Shown: positions 8,857 to 18,607, counted from the first letter of the stretch. The stretch is DNA of 64,000 nucleotides from JANQPX01 sp041398025 (GCA_041398025.1 JAWKVM010000019.1:88411-152410); one strand, 5' to 3'. Notes: generated by a model not told the origin, from the sequence alone. Numbers and translations: made by a program.

Positions 8857-8863
8857 GACAATC

Positions 8864-9066
8864 CTCCTTGGTGGGGGCTGGGTCGTTCCAGCTGATGCGT
8901 TTGAGGGGCTAGGGGCCGTTGGCGGGATTGTCGGGGACGCGCAGCGCCAGCTTGCTGGGGGCTATTTTTTCATCTCTGCCCTTGAAAAAATGGCCATCCT
9001 CGACGATCCCTCCGGCTGCTCCTAGAACCGGGCATCAGTAGGGGCGACCCAGCCCCCACCAAGGAG
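8864..9066. repeat. 203-bp segment bounded by 22-bp perfect inverted repeats
   Basis: Positions 8864-8885 (starting CTCCTTGGTGGGGGCTGGG) and 9045-9066 are exact reverse complements. Each arm carries AAGGAG facing outwards; the left arm is the ribosome-binding site of the 95-aa gene. No target duplication is seen outside the arms. The stretch 8857-9224 otherwise shows no convincing gene. Confidence 0.75.
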
Positions 9067-9224
9067 CCTCCCGGATGTGCCGGTGCGGCCTCGCCGCGAA
9101 ACGAGCCCGCGGCGACGGCGTCAAGAGAAGGAGGCCAGGCTCACTCTTCCGTGACCAGGCGAAGACGGTCATGCGAGCACGGTGGAGAAGGCCCGCGAGC
9201 GTGACACCCGCGGGCCGGAGCTAA

Positions 9225-10160
9225 CTACGCTTTGATGCGCCGGACCGGCACCTTGGGCCTGGCCTCGGTGGCCTTTTGCGCCAGGTTCTCGCTGATGCCA
9301 TGGGGCTTCGCACCCTCGGGCCGCGGAACGATGATGACGCCCGTCAAGCCGAGCGCGATCATCTCGTCGTTGCGGATGAAGGGAGCAGCCGATTTATGCC
9401 TGGTGAAGTCCGGCTGATCCATTGGGATCTGGTGGATGTTGTTGCGCCGGGCCCACCGGGCCGCGGCATTGTCGACCGGGTTGTTCCGGTCAGCGGTGTG
9501 GACGAGGATCATGTCGGGATATTGGTCGCGCACATCATCCAGCGCCCTGGTGATCAGTGTCTCGTCCGTGACCTCGGGGGCGCCCATGACCGCGAAGCGC
9601 TCGCCCTCGGGCGCCAGCGCCGCCAGCTCCCTGGCGCGGCTGGCGGCGAGATATTGCCGGGCGCTGCGGGCCGAGGCGGTCTGGCCGGAGCGCGACGGGG
9701 CCGAGCCCTTGGGTGGCGTCCAGGCTCGGCCGACGGCGTCCTCGTAGCAGCGTATCGCGATGTCGCGGATCGCCTCGAGATGCTCGATCCGCTGGTCGAG
9801 CAGATGCGCCCGGCGCTCGGCCTGCTCGAGGCGAACGCTGCCGACCTCCGAGGAGTCGCCCCGATCGACCAGGTCGCGGAGCGTGCTGCAGGCCTCGCCA
9901 TGGGCGCGATGCAGCTGGATCAGAGGCCGGTTGAAGGCGCCTACGATGTTGTAGAGGACGCTCTCCGCGTCGAGCTCGGCGGCGGTACCCTCGCCGAACA
10001 TGGCGGCGATCAGCTTGAAGGCCGGCTCCATGTTGTCGGGCGCGCTGCCGTCGGGCGGATCCAGGCTGGTCTCGTAGTCGTCGCCCGTCAGCCGCTCCGT
10101 CTCGATCCGCCGGTATCGGGTCTCGATGCCGAAGAGGTCGGTGTCGTCCTTAGTCATCAC
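9225..10160 (-). CDS. DUF2493/SLOG-family plasmid protein
   Basis: A 311-residue protein. The N-terminal half is helical with a likely coiled segment (about 105-140). The C-terminal part (about 187-260: RFAVMGAPEVTDETLITRALDDV then PDMILVHTADRNNPVDNAAARWARRN) matches the Rossmann-like SLOG/DUF2493 domain thought to bind nucleotides or nucleotide-derived signals. Such genes are common on alphaproteobacterial plasmids next to toprim and ParB genes; their biochemical role is not established. GGGAGC lies upstream of the start, and a second ATG follows directly. Confidence 0.8.
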   Translation of the reverse strand: MMTKDDTDLFGIETRYRRIETERLTGDDYETSLDPPDGSAPDNMEPAFKLIAAMFGEGTAAELDAESVLYNIVGAFNRPLIQLHRAHGEACSTLRDLVDRGDSSEVGSVRLEQAERRAHLLDQRIEHLEAIRDIAIRCYEDAVGRAWTPPKGSAPSRSGQTASARSARQYLAASRARELAALAPEGERFAVMGAPEVTDETLITRALDDVRDQYPDMILVHTADRNNPVDNAAARWARRNNIHQIPMDQPDFTRHKSAAPFIRNDEMIALGLTGVIIVPRPEGAKPHGISENLAQKATEARPKVPVRRIKA

Positions 10161-10452
10161 GCTTGCTCCCGCCTAGCCGTTTCGATGGGACGGCGAGAGC
10201 GCCGCGCGCGGGCGAAGCCATGGGAAAAGCGGAAGGTTCGCGGGCGAAGCCCGTGAAAGCCGAGCGGTGCGCCGCGGCTTTTCCGGTTGCTTCCGAGACC
10301 GCGCGCGGTGCTACGTCCCAGAGAACGAAACGGCCTGCGCGGGAGCACGGCGAACGCTGACATGACGACCGCCGGTGATGATCGATGTCGTGACGTGATC
10401 GGGAGGGAATGAAAGAACAGGGCGGGCTACAGGACTCGGCCTGCCGCCGATG
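10161..10452. other. Intergenic region between SLOG gene and toxin-antitoxin pair
   Basis: No gene is apparent. The stretch has GC-rich, hairpin-prone sequence, including CGGGC-GAA-GCCCG near 10230 and paired GGAAAAGC/GCTTTTCC about 50 bp apart. Confidence 0.4.
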
Positions 10453-10845
10453 TCAGCTGTCGGACGGCTTGAGATTGCGCCTGAGCCAGTCGGCGAAGGC
10501 CTGGTCAGTAATGTCGCCCGCAGCCATGGCCGTCACCATCTCGACCGCCTCGGCCTCGCTCGCGGACAGCGTCCGGCCGTTGATGCGCAGAAAGACATAG
10601 GCGGTCAGGAAGGCCGTGCGCTTGTTGCCGTCGATGAAGGGATGATTGCGGCAGATGCCGCCAGCATAGGCGGCGGCCAGGGTGCAAAAATCGGTCTCGC
10701 CATAGGCGTGCAGATGCTGGGCGCGCGCCAGGGCCGAGTCGAGCAGGCCCTCGTCACGCAGGCCGGCGGCGCCGCCATGCTCCGCCAGCTGCCGATCGTG
10801 CATGGCGTCGACCACGGCGCGCAACACCCAGCGCGGTGCGCTCAT
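10453..10845 (-). CDS. doc: Doc-type toxin (Fic/Doc family)
   Basis: A 130-residue protein, usual size for Doc. It carries the Fic core HPFIDGNKRTAF (H68 to F79). Doc toxins phosphorylate elongation factor Tu and halt translation; they are neutralised by a partner antitoxin and stabilise plasmids. The start codon overlaps the antitoxin stop by 4 nt, giving translational coupling. The partner is an AbrB-fold protein rather than the classical Phd, a pairing known for this family. Confidence 0.9.
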   Translation of the reverse strand: MSAPRWVLRAVVDAMHDRQLAEHGGAAGLRDEGLLDSALARAQHLHAYGETDFCTLAAAYAGGICRNHPFIDGNKRTAFLTAYVFLRINGRTLSASEAEAVEMVTAMAAGDITDQAFADWLRRNLKPSDS

Positions 10846-11069
10846 TTGGCGAGCTGGCGCAACGCGTTACGGTAAGCGCCCATGCCCTCGCTGGCGGCCT
10901 GCATCTGCTCCTCGAAGTCGGGATCATAGGGCGTCAGGCGGACGGAGCCGTCAGGAGCCTCGGTCAGGAACAGCTGATCGCCCTCCTTGACGTTCAGGCG
11001 GCTCAGCGCCTCTTTTGGCAGGACGACGCCAAGGGAATTGCCGATCTGGCGGATTTTGAGCGCATTCAT
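10842..11069 (-). CDS. AbrB/MazE-type antitoxin
   Basis: A 75-residue protein beginning MNALKIRQIGNSLGVVLPKE, a clear SpoVT/AbrB swapped-hairpin DNA-binding domain (residues 1-45). The acidic C-terminal half probably wraps the Doc toxin. ATG 11069 is chosen because GGAG lies 8 nt upstream; an in-frame start at 11114 would place the operator inside the gene. It is the first gene of the two-gene operon and likely autorepresses it. Confidence 0.88.
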   Translation of the reverse strand: MNALKIRQIGNSLGVVLPKEALSRLNVKEGDQLFLTEAPDGSVRLTPYDPDFEEQMQAASEGMGAYRNALRQLAK

Positions 11070-11095
11070 GGCGGACACTCCAATGTTGCCACGAC

Positions 11096-11105
11096 TGTTA
11101 TAACA
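11096..11105. promoter_or_regulatory. Likely autoregulatory operator of the toxin-antitoxin operon
   Basis: The perfect 10-bp palindrome TGTTATAACA lies 27 bp upstream of the antitoxin start, where a -10 region would fall. AbrB-fold antitoxins bind such short palindromes. Confidence 0.5.
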
Positions 11106-11205
11106 TGATTGCACCGGATCGGCACAGATTTTCGATCGCTAACGGACGTGGAGCCATAAAAGCGCCCGCTCCAGGTTCTTCGGAGCGGACGCTTCCCGCC
11201 TTTGC

Positions 11206-12143
11206 TCAGGCCGCTTCGGCCGTATCGGTCGCGTCCGAGCTGACGCCGGCGGCTTCGAACATCCAGTCGACCGCCCGCTGCGCCTCGGCAGCGGCCTTAA
11301 GGAGCAGCCGCTTATCGGAGCGGAGAGCCTTGATCCACCCGCCAATGTAGCGAGCGTGATCGTCGATATGATCGCCGGCAAAGCCGAGATGGGCGCCCAT
11401 CATGGCGGCAGCGAGTTCTGCGATCAGCTCCTCCTCGGCGCGGCAGGCACGGTTCTCGTGATAGCGCCGGGCGACCTCGCGATCGAGCCGCCCCGGGCTG
11501 CCGGAAAGGTGAGCGGTCTCATGCGCCAGGGTCGCGTACCAGAGCTCGCCATCCTCGAACCTCTCGTGCGGCGGCATGACGATGTCGTCGGTCACGGGGC
11601 GGTAGGCGGCGACGTCACCGCCGATCTGCACCGGCACGCCCATCCGATCGAAGAAGGCCTCGAGCCGTTCGATCGGCCGGCCGCCGGCGTCGAGATCCTC
11701 CTCCTTCGGCGTGAATTGATCGGGCAGACCGTCTATCTGACTGGCATTGAAAACTCGGTAGGACTTGAGAAAGCGATAGGTTCCGGAGTTTTCGCCATCC
11801 TGGGTAAATGCTCGTCGGGCGCCTCGCGCTTATGGGCGGTACCATAGTAGATCACCAGGGTCGAGCGTTCACCCTTGCGGACCTGCGCCCCATAGGCCCC
11901 CGCCTGCTTGTAGCTCATCCAGTAGGGCGAGCTGTAGCCGCCGGCATGGGCCGTCAGGCAGAGTATCAGCAGATTGACTTCGGTACGGCTCACCCGAATG
12001 GCGGCGCGGCAGGGAGCCGTCATTCGGCGCCAGTTGCAGCGCCAGGGCATGACGCCCTTGTCGAGCTCGTCGATGATGCGCTGGGTGATCTCGGCGGCGA
12101 CGTCCCGGCGCGCCTGCCGCGAAGGGGTTTTGGTCTTGGCCAT
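11206..12143 (-). pseudogene. ardC: ArdC-like antirestriction protein, broken by one frameshift
   Basis: Two frames together give a full-length ArdC-type protein. The N-terminal part (12143 to about 11805) reads ITQRIIDELDKGVMPWRCNW and SPYWMSYKQAGAYGAQVRKGE, the ssDNA-binding half. The C-terminal part (about 11800 to 11206) has the zinc-peptidase-like HETAHLSGSPGRLDRE. The frame changes at a run of three C on the coding strand (11802-11804); a fourth C would restore the join HLPQDGENSGTYRFLKSYRVF. Uncorrected, the first frame stops after 136 residues. ArdC proteins protect incoming DNA during conjugation. AAGGAGGG precedes the start, so the first fragment is probably still translated. A sequencing indel cannot be excluded. 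Confidence 0.85.
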
Positions 12144-12543
12144 CTCGATCCCTCCTTCAGATATAGCGAAGAACGACGAGCCAGGAGGGATGGCCGTGCT
12201 CGCAGACGCCGTCGGGTTCGACGATACAGCCGTCCGTGGCCTCGACGTCGATCTGATCGGTGATCATGCCGACCACCTCATCATCGCTTGGCTGGGATCA
12301 ATGGTCGGCGTCGGGTATTGGTCAAATCCGAAAGGTCGAGGGGTCGTGACGTCGATGGCGTCGAGGATTTTCGATCGAGGGGCCGGGAGGTCATCAAGAG
12401 GCTCCTTTCGGCTTTCTTTCCGGGTCCGATCGGACCCGACCGGCCGAAGGCCTCCTTGGCTTCGCCACGACAAAACGCCCGCCCTTCCGGGTCGGAGACG
12501 GGCGCATCGGTCGTTGCGGTTCTTACATGATGGGTCTAAGCCG
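12144..12543. other. Intergenic region with an 18-bp perfect palindrome
   Basis: No gene is apparent between ardC and the parB fragment. CGGGTCCGATCGGACCCG at 12421-12438 is a perfect palindrome and could be a protein-binding or partition site. Confidence 0.45.
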
Positions 12544-14071
12544 TCAGGCGGCTAGAGCCTCCTCGTCGGCCGCTTCATCCGGCGCTGCGGTCTGCATGCC
12601 GTCCGGCGCTCAGCCGTTGATGGCCGCCTGCTGCTCGGGCGTGAGCTCGAGGGTGGCGCCGCGAACAGCCGCGTCATGTAGCCGGCGAGCGTGGTCTTCT
12701 TCGCCGTCTTCATCTGCCTTGTGGCGTCGGCCATGCCGAGCTGGGTAAGAAGATCGAGCATGTGCGCCTTGGTCACCCGGGACCAATAATTGGCTTCGGT
12801 CGGCAGCCAGCGCGGCTGCGAATGTCCGGCAGCGCCAGGGCGGCCAGCGCGTCTGCACGGAAGCCACCGCGCACCCCGGCATCGTCGCTCTCGACCAGGC
12901 CTGGCCAGATCATGGCGCCGAGACACCGTGGCGATGATGCTGCTCGTCATCGGGATCGAGCGGGCGCGAAAGGCGGCGAAGCGCTCGCTCGAGAGGCTGT
13001 CGTCCAGCCAGCAAGGTCGAGGCCGCGGTGATGACCTGACTGCCGTTGTGCGGCGGCGTCCCTCGCCTCAGGCCGGCTGTGATTGCGCTCTGCCGGCCGG
13101 CATTGCAGCGCGATGTTCGTCAACGACATTATGGTCGGGCAAGTACCGGGTGCCGGCGACCGCGAAGAGCAGTGCGTCCATCGCAAGATCCGGCTGATCG
13201 AGCAGCGCCGCCGCGACCGCACCGGCGCGCTCGACGCCGAGATCCGCGACCAGGGTTCGATGCGCAGCCTTCTTCGGCGCCTCGCTCTCTCGTCGTTCCT
13301 GCTCACCGGCGTCGCATCCGGCTTGTCGTCCAGCCGGATCAGCCCGGCATGCACCTCCGGGCCATGGGACGAGAAGGTGACGATCACCCTGGCGCGCGCC
13401 GCACAATCGGGATCGTAGCGATCGCAGTGGACCGCGCGATGCGCTCGGCTTCATCCTCGAGCGCGTCGCAGGCCTCCGCCAGCCTGGCATGCTCGGCCTC
13501 GTCATCGACAGCGGCGATCAGGGCATCAAGCCGTTCCAGCTCCTCCCTGGATGGCGGCCAGACGCGCAGCGTCCTCCTCGCTCGGTTTGCCGCGCTCCGG
13601 ATAGATGCGGCCAAATCCGGAAAGATCGCCGTAGTCGACGCTGAGCCGGCCCTCCGCCCAGGCAAAGCCGTGGGCCGCCGCGACCTCGGCGGCCTGCGCC
13701 TGCAGCTTCTCGAGCGCGATCGTCTCGACCAGACCGCGATCGCTCAGCACCGTCTCCTCCTCGAACAGGGCCGGGATGACGTCGCCGCCTTTCGCCCGGT
13801 AGTCCTCGCCGACGAAGCGGGCAAGCGGATCGCCCTGCATGATATCCGCCTCCTTCAGCCGCTGGCGCACGCTCCATTCGCGCACGGCGCCATTGGTCGC
13901 GAGGTCGTCGAACACCCGCTTCTGCGTCTCCTGGCAGGGGTGTGTAGCGAAGGCCTTGAGCGCATCGAGCGTGATGTCGCCGCTGCGCGCCGCCGCCCGG
14001 ATGTCGGCATGCACCCGGCCGTAGCGGAGGCGCTCGGTCACCTGACGAACCGTGATGCCGAAGGCCGCCGC
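12544..14071 (-). pseudogene. C-terminal two thirds of a ParB-like protein, multiply frameshifted
   Basis: Downstream part of the gene whose 5' part lies at 20305-20703. It opens in frame with AAFGITVRQVTERLRYGRVHADIR, the helix-turn-helix of plasmid ParB-like proteins. It continues to about 13550, then switches frame near 13550, 13415 and 13285 and again before 12950. Recognisable pieces include EELERLDALIAAVDDEAEHA, KKAAHRTLVADLGVERAGAV and RVTKAHMLDLLTQLGMADAT. Near 12615 a TGA replaces an expected Trp codon. The frame damage is too extensive for a single sequencing error, so the gene decayed, probably after the recombinase element split it. Confidence 0.85.
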
Positions 14072-14097
14072 TTATCCCAACAGTAGAGATGTCTCAC
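14072..14097. repeat. Left end of the recombinase-trio element
   Basis: TTATCC, 12 nt, then TGTCTCA-like sequence (14090-14096). It matches the other end in inverted orientation. Confidence 0.6.
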
Positions 14098-14176
14098 CAG
14101 CGACGGAGCGCGATGAGTCCGGCGGATTTGCTGCGATTTCGCTGTTTTTCGGCAAGTGAGACAGTTTTTGACGTTC

Positions 14177-14629
14177 CTATGCGTCGGCACGCGGTCGTCG
14201 GCCGAGCGGGATGACGGTCGCGCCGGATTGCCGGGCGAGCGCTTCCGTCAGTCGAGCGATCTCTCGATCCTTTTCATCGAGTTGCAGCGTCAGCACGGCG
14301 ATGTGGTGCGCCATTGTCTCGACGGCGCTCTGCAATTCGGCGATGTCGCCCCGCATGTCGGCGCGTGTTGCAGCGAGTTTCGCTGCGAGACTTTTTACCC
14401 GTCCTTTCAAAGACGATGACGCCCATCGGGCGCCGTCGCTCTTGCGCGCTGCCTTGCGATAGGTCGCGAGGATATGCGGCGCACGATGCACGGTTGCACG
14501 CCCGAGCCCTGCTTCCTCGGCGAGATTGGTCACGGTCAGCCGACCGTCCGTTGTCTGAGGGCGTCCATCAAGAAGACGCTTCATCGCATCGCGCAGAGCA
14601 GCCTCGCTGGCGGCGCTGATCGGTTTCAT
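14177..14629 (-). CDS. Small accessory protein of the recombinase element (TnpC-like position)
   Basis: A 150-residue protein. An N-terminal region with a likely helix-turn-helix (TVTNLAEEAGLGRATVHRAP, about 30-50) is followed by a coiled coil (about 75-135: LAAKLAATRADMRGDIAELQ, then LQLDEKDREIARLTEALARQ). This resembles the small third protein of Tn554-type elements, which influences transposition efficiency and orientation. ATG 14629 has AAGGAGA upstream and lies inside the last 20 codons of the preceding recombinase gene in another frame. Confidence 0.7.
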   Translation of the reverse strand: MKPISAASEAALRDAMKRLLDGRPQTTDGRLTVTNLAEEAGLGRATVHRAPHILATYRKAARKSDGARWASSSLKGRVKSLAAKLAATRADMRGDIAELQSAVETMAHHIAVLTLQLDEKDREIARLTEALARQSGATVIPLGRRPRADA

Positions 14630-16772
14630 CGGCGTTCTCCTTCAAAGGCGTGATCAATCGGCGTTTGCGTGCATTTTCAGCTTCGAGCGCCTTTCGCTGC
14701 AGGGGTGGCAAACGCTTGTCTGCAAGAAGTCTGTCGGCCTCCTCGATGGAAGCCTCCCACGGCGGCAGGTGACGTGCGGTGAGTGACGAGTTCGGACATC
14801 GATCCGGGCTGCAATGGGACAGGATTGGAGCGGTCCGATCTTTACGTCCGCTCTGCTTGAGGCAGAGCGCCGCCGCCGGCTCGAAGAAGCAGTCGTTGAG
14901 ATGACCGACATAGAGAGTGCGGGCGATTTGTTTCAGCATCGCGCGCAGACGCGTGGTGTCGACGACACGACCGGGAAAGTCGTCGAGGTCATCGCGGACC
15001 CGCTCAAACTCGGCGCACAGACGCGCCGCGGCCGGCCCGGCCGGCTTGGCGCCGTCACGAGCGTTCTCATAGTAGGTGACGATATCATCGAGCTGGCCGA
15101 GTTCGCGCTCGCTTTCAATTTCGGAGCGAAAGCCCGACCTGCTTGCGCCGGCATAGCCTTCGAACATCGCGAGTGACGCATGTTTGTATTGGATCTTGCC
15201 CGCCACGGAGCCGAACGGTCGATTGGCGATGTACCAGGCAACAGTGCGGCGGAACTGCCGCGACGTAAAATGCCATGGGTTTCCGTAAGGCGCATGGGGT
15301 ATCGCCGGTTCGCCATCGGACCCAAAGCGCGTGTCGAGATGATCTCGGAACAGATTAAGGAGCCTCGTAATGTCCGTCGCGATGTGCTGCTTGTCTTTAT
15401 TGCGTGCGTTCGGATTGAGAACGAGCCAAAGATCATCGCATCCGCGTTGGCGCCGTGTCGGCTCGGTCAGGTCTTCGAGGATGTCGACGGCGCGGCCGAC
15501 CGGCGGGATCGTTACCCACTCTTCAAGCGCTCCCTCTGGCCCGCGCCATTTGTAGGAGATGCTTCGGATCTTGTGGCGCTCGATCTTCCGGTCTGCGCTG
15601 CGCGCAACGACGTGACAGCCGGCGCGCATCGCCTGCACCTCGCTGTCGCGCATGCCCGTCAGATAGATGCAGACGATATAGCAGGCCGCCTGCAGCATTT
15701 TTTCTTCATGGGCCAGCGTTTTGGAATCGAAGCGCTCGCGCCAGGGCTCTCCCGTATCCGGATCGATCGAGATCGGCGTGTCCATGCCACCCGCTTCAGC
15801 GCCAAGTTCGTCGAAGGCGCTGACAATGAGGCGCATCGTCGGATCCGAGGTGAGTATCCGATAGGTTTGGTTGCAGCCGGCATGAAGGGCGAGCAGCGGG
15901 TAGTTGAACGGCGGCGTAGCGCGACCTTTTCGGTCGCCGCCGCACCAGACCGGCATACCGCGGCCTTGGGCGCGCAAATGGTCGATTCGTTTCGCAATCC
16001 GCCTGCGAACCAGCAATGCAAGGTTATCGCCGGGCTTGCGAGCGGCGCGCATCGCCTCGCAGCCCGCTTCCAGCATCTCGTGCTCCCGTCGCGCCGCGAG
16101 AATGTCGGGAGCGAAGCACTCGACATATTTCAGGGACCAGCGCAGGATCGCGCCGACGATAGGTTCCGGAATGCGCGGCGTCGTATTCTCGTTCTGCTTG
16201 ACGCAGCCGGCAACAACAAAGGCGGGCCGACCCTTCCAGGGCGCGAAGCTGATACCGCCGCCGGTCAGATAGGCGCGATAGCGATGCAGGTCGATCGCAA
16301 CCTCGATGAGATGCGCGATGGTCGGCGGCGTTCGCCGCCCGCCCGACCTCAAGGCAGCGAGATATCCGTCAAGGACTCCCTGATCGATATCACCGAGCCT
16401 GACACGGCCGGCGCCCGCTTCCACGAAGGCGAAGAAGCGTTTGAGCTTGACCAAGAACCCGTTTGACGTGGTCGAGTCCATGCATTGTCGAAGCCCCTGA
16501 ACGCGCTCGTTCAGTTTGGCGTAAAGCAGCTCTTTGGCGATCAGCCGCTGCTCAGGATCACTGATCGAGGCAAAATCGAGCTTTCCGCCCGTCGTTCTGG
16601 CGTTTTCACGAAAGATGGCGGGCCTGAGGTTCCACAGATCGTCGCCAAAGCGCGGCAGCGTCTCGCGGTCGACGTCCAGCTGCAACGGCCGGCCCGCCAG
16701 CACGGGATCGTCGTCGCTGCGGATGGCGGAGGTCAGGCACTCCGCCGGGAGATCGGCCACCGACGCCTTCAT
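14568..16772 (-). CDS. Tyrosine recombinase, third of the trio
   Basis: A 734-residue site-specific recombinase, much longer than a phage integrase because of an extended N-terminal half. The catalytic domain has the box I arginine in YLTGMRDSEVQAM, the HxxR equivalent in TSRQFRRTVAWY (Arg in place of the first His), and the final His and Tyr in YKHASLAMFEGYAG. A Cys/His-rich segment follows the nucleophile (SHCSPDRCPNSSLTARHLPPW). The start overlaps the previous stop as ATGA. Confidence 0.88.
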   Translation of the reverse strand: MKASVADLPAECLTSAIRSDDDPVLAGRPLQLDVDRETLPRFGDDLWNLRPAIFRENARTTGGKLDFASISDPEQRLIAKELLYAKLNERVQGLRQCMDSTTSNGFLVKLKRFFAFVEAGAGRVRLGDIDQGVLDGYLAALRSGGRRTPPTIAHLIEVAIDLHRYRAYLTGGGISFAPWKGRPAFVVAGCVKQNENTTPRIPEPIVGAILRWSLKYVECFAPDILAARREHEMLEAGCEAMRAARKPGDNLALLVRRRIAKRIDHLRAQGRGMPVWCGGDRKGRATPPFNYPLLALHAGCNQTYRILTSDPTMRLIVSAFDELGAEAGGMDTPISIDPDTGEPWRERFDSKTLAHEEKMLQAACYIVCIYLTGMRDSEVQAMRAGCHVVARSADRKIERHKIRSISYKWRGPEGALEEWVTIPPVGRAVDILEDLTEPTRRQRGCDDLWLVLNPNARNKDKQHIATDITRLLNLFRDHLDTRFGSDGEPAIPHAPYGNPWHFTSRQFRRTVAWYIANRPFGSVAGKIQYKHASLAMFEGYAGASRSGFRSEIESERELGQLDDIVTYYENARDGAKPAGPAAARLCAEFERVRDDLDDFPGRVVDTTRLRAMLKQIARTLYVGHLNDCFFEPAAALCLKQSGRKDRTAPILSHCSPDRCPNSSLTARHLPPWEASIEEADRLLADKRLPPLQRKALEAENARKRRLITPLKENADETDQRRQRGCSARCDEASS

Positions 16773-18607
16773 GACGCGCTGGCCTCAGGCGGCAGATACA
16801 ACAGATTGGAGCGTTCCGCCGCGATCGTCCGCGCACCGTCGACGACGGCGTCCGGGAAAGCGGGCAGAATCTGATCGCGGATGCGCGCGCACGCGGCGCC
16901 GAACTTCGCCGTCCAATCCGTCGCGTTCAGGGCTTCGCGCTGGGCAAGCATGAAGTCGAGGAAGGCGATGACGGCCGGCAGCTTACGACTGGTGATGACA
17001 GCGTTGCTGCAGCCAAGACAACCCCAGAACGGAACAGGGCAAGGCTCGTCGCGCTTGCCGAACGGGCTCTTGTAAAACCCCGAGCAACTCGCAAGCCAGA
17101 CGTCCTGATCGCCGTCGAGGAAGGCGACGACTTCGTCTGGAGGCACCGGCAGATCGACGCTCTTCGGATCGGCGCGGACGGCTTTCTCCTCTTCCGGCGG
17201 CAGAACGCGCGGCTCCAGGGCTGCGTCGAGCGCGTCCTGCAGGCCGTCGGCGACCGTGCGCTCATGAATGTGGCGCAGTGCTGGGATGTCCGCATAGTGA
17301 TTGGCTGCCACTTGCATCGTATGGCCGACGGCGAACGACTCCATCTGACCTTCGGTCTTCACATACCATTCGGCTCGATTAGTTTTGCGCAAACGCGGCA
17401 GAAGCAACCTGAGCGGAGCGCCCTTCGCATCGCGCAAGTCATGCCGCTTCGGCCAGGCGGCGAGCTGATGCTTGAGATCGCGAAAGCCCACCGTAAGCCG
17501 GCTGGCTCGGCTAAAGTAGATCCATAGCGTGTCCGTCGGAACGAAGCGCCGCGCGTTTTCGGTCAGTTTGATGAGCATGCGGATGAGGCCGCCCGGCGAG
17601 GTTGGGCCGCCGTCGCGGACGCGAAGACGTTTCCATTCAGCACCCCGAGACCGAGGCTTGCAATACTCGATGTCCACATAACCCCTGGACGAATTCTTGA
17701 GACAATCGACGCGAAGCGTCTTGCAGCATTCGGGCTCGAGTCCCGTATCAAGCATGAGCAGCACGATAAACGGGATCAAGTCGCCCAAGGTGAGGTAACG
17801 GCGGCGATGCACATCATCCAACATGTGGCCTTGCGGCAAGGTGCGGCGACGTTGACGGCCTCGCAGAACCCGCCAGACCGAATCCTCATGGTCGATCGAC
17901 CCCTCGCGATCGATTTCGGCGAGCAAGACCCGGTATGCGGAAGCGGCGTAGGGAGAGTCGCCAACAAGCGACGCCGGAAGCTTGTCGGCATCGGTCGTCA
18001 GGCGTTTGTTGATTTGCAGGATGTCAGCCTTCGCGGCTTTCCTGAGTGCCGCGGCCGTCGCGCCGTCATAGGCGTCGCGCGGCCTTCGTTGGACGATGGG
18101 ATCGCTTCTGATAAAGCTGAGCCGCTCGATCGTGCGTGGCTGAAGCGGTGCGCCGGCGTCGCGCATCCGCCGCAGGCACAGGATCGTCTTTGAGAGCCGG
18201 GCATGGCTCGATGATGGATGAACCTTCTTTTCACGAAGCCATTCGTTGAAGCCATCGATCGACGCCCAGGTGACATCCTTGATGCGGGTGATTTCCGGAT
18301 GGTTCAGCGCGAGATAGTCGAAGAACCCCGTGACGCTGTAAATATACTGCTTCGCCGTCGTCACCGCGCCGATCGAACCGCTGATCTGGCACAACTCCCA
18401 GAGCGCCCGGGCGAAGGCCCTCGCAAGCTCAGGACGGCCGAGCGGATTGAGATCGACGGTGAGGCGTCCGCCCCAACGGGGTCTCAAGTCGAAGCGCAAG
18501 CTCTCCATGGCTTGAGCGAGCTCGACATCGGGGTCATCAAAGGCGCTGAACTGCGCCCGCTGACGACGACGCATGAGGCCCGACGGTCGGGACTCCACGA
18601 TCGTCAC
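16769..18607 (-). CDS. Tyrosine recombinase, second of the trio, with degenerate catalytic site
   Basis: A 612-residue recombinase from a GTG at 18607. This start overlaps the previous TGA as GTGA and has GGGAGG 8 nt upstream; a longer frame to 18685 has no such support. Box I reads DTGLEPECCKTLRVD with Glu where the catalytic Arg is expected, and the HxxR box reads LRKTNRAEWY. The end box is GHTMQVAANHYADIP with His and Tyr present. The missing arginine suggests a structural or DNA-binding partner role, or an arginine supplied from a different position. A Cys-containing tail (PCPVPFWGCLGCSNAVIT) follows, as in Tn554 TnpB-like proteins. Confidence 0.85.
   Translation of the reverse strand: MTIVESRPSGLMRRRQRAQFSAFDDPDVELAQAMESLRFDLRPRWGGRLTVDLNPLGRPELARAFARALWELCQISGSIGAVTTAKQYIYSVTGFFDYLALNHPEITRIKDVTWASIDGFNEWLREKKVHPSSSHARLSKTILCLRRMRDAGAPLQPRTIERLSFIRSDPIVQRRPRDAYDGATAAALRKAAKADILQINKRLTTDADKLPASLVGDSPYAASAYRVLLAEIDREGSIDHEDSVWRVLRGRQRRRTLPQGHMLDDVHRRRYLTLGDLIPFIVLLMLDTGLEPECCKTLRVDCLKNSSRGYVDIEYCKPRSRGAEWKRLRVRDGGPTSPGGLIRMLIKLTENARRFVPTDTLWIYFSRASRLTVGFRDLKHQLAAWPKRHDLRDAKGAPLRLLLPRLRKTNRAEWYVKTEGQMESFAVGHTMQVAANHYADIPALRHIHERTVADGLQDALDAALEPRVLPPEEEKAVRADPKSVDLPVPPDEVVAFLDGDQDVWLASCSGFYKSPFGKRDEPCPVPFWGCLGCSNAVITSRKLPAVIAFLDFMLAQREALNATDWTAKFGAACARIRDQILPAFPDAVVDGARTIAAERSNLLYLPPEASAS

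Noticed and set aside
9075..9224. 49-codon frame after AAGGAG in the right arm of the 22-bp inverted repeat
   Set aside because: It is very Arg-rich with no recognisable features; the ribosome-binding site may be there only because the arm was duplicated.
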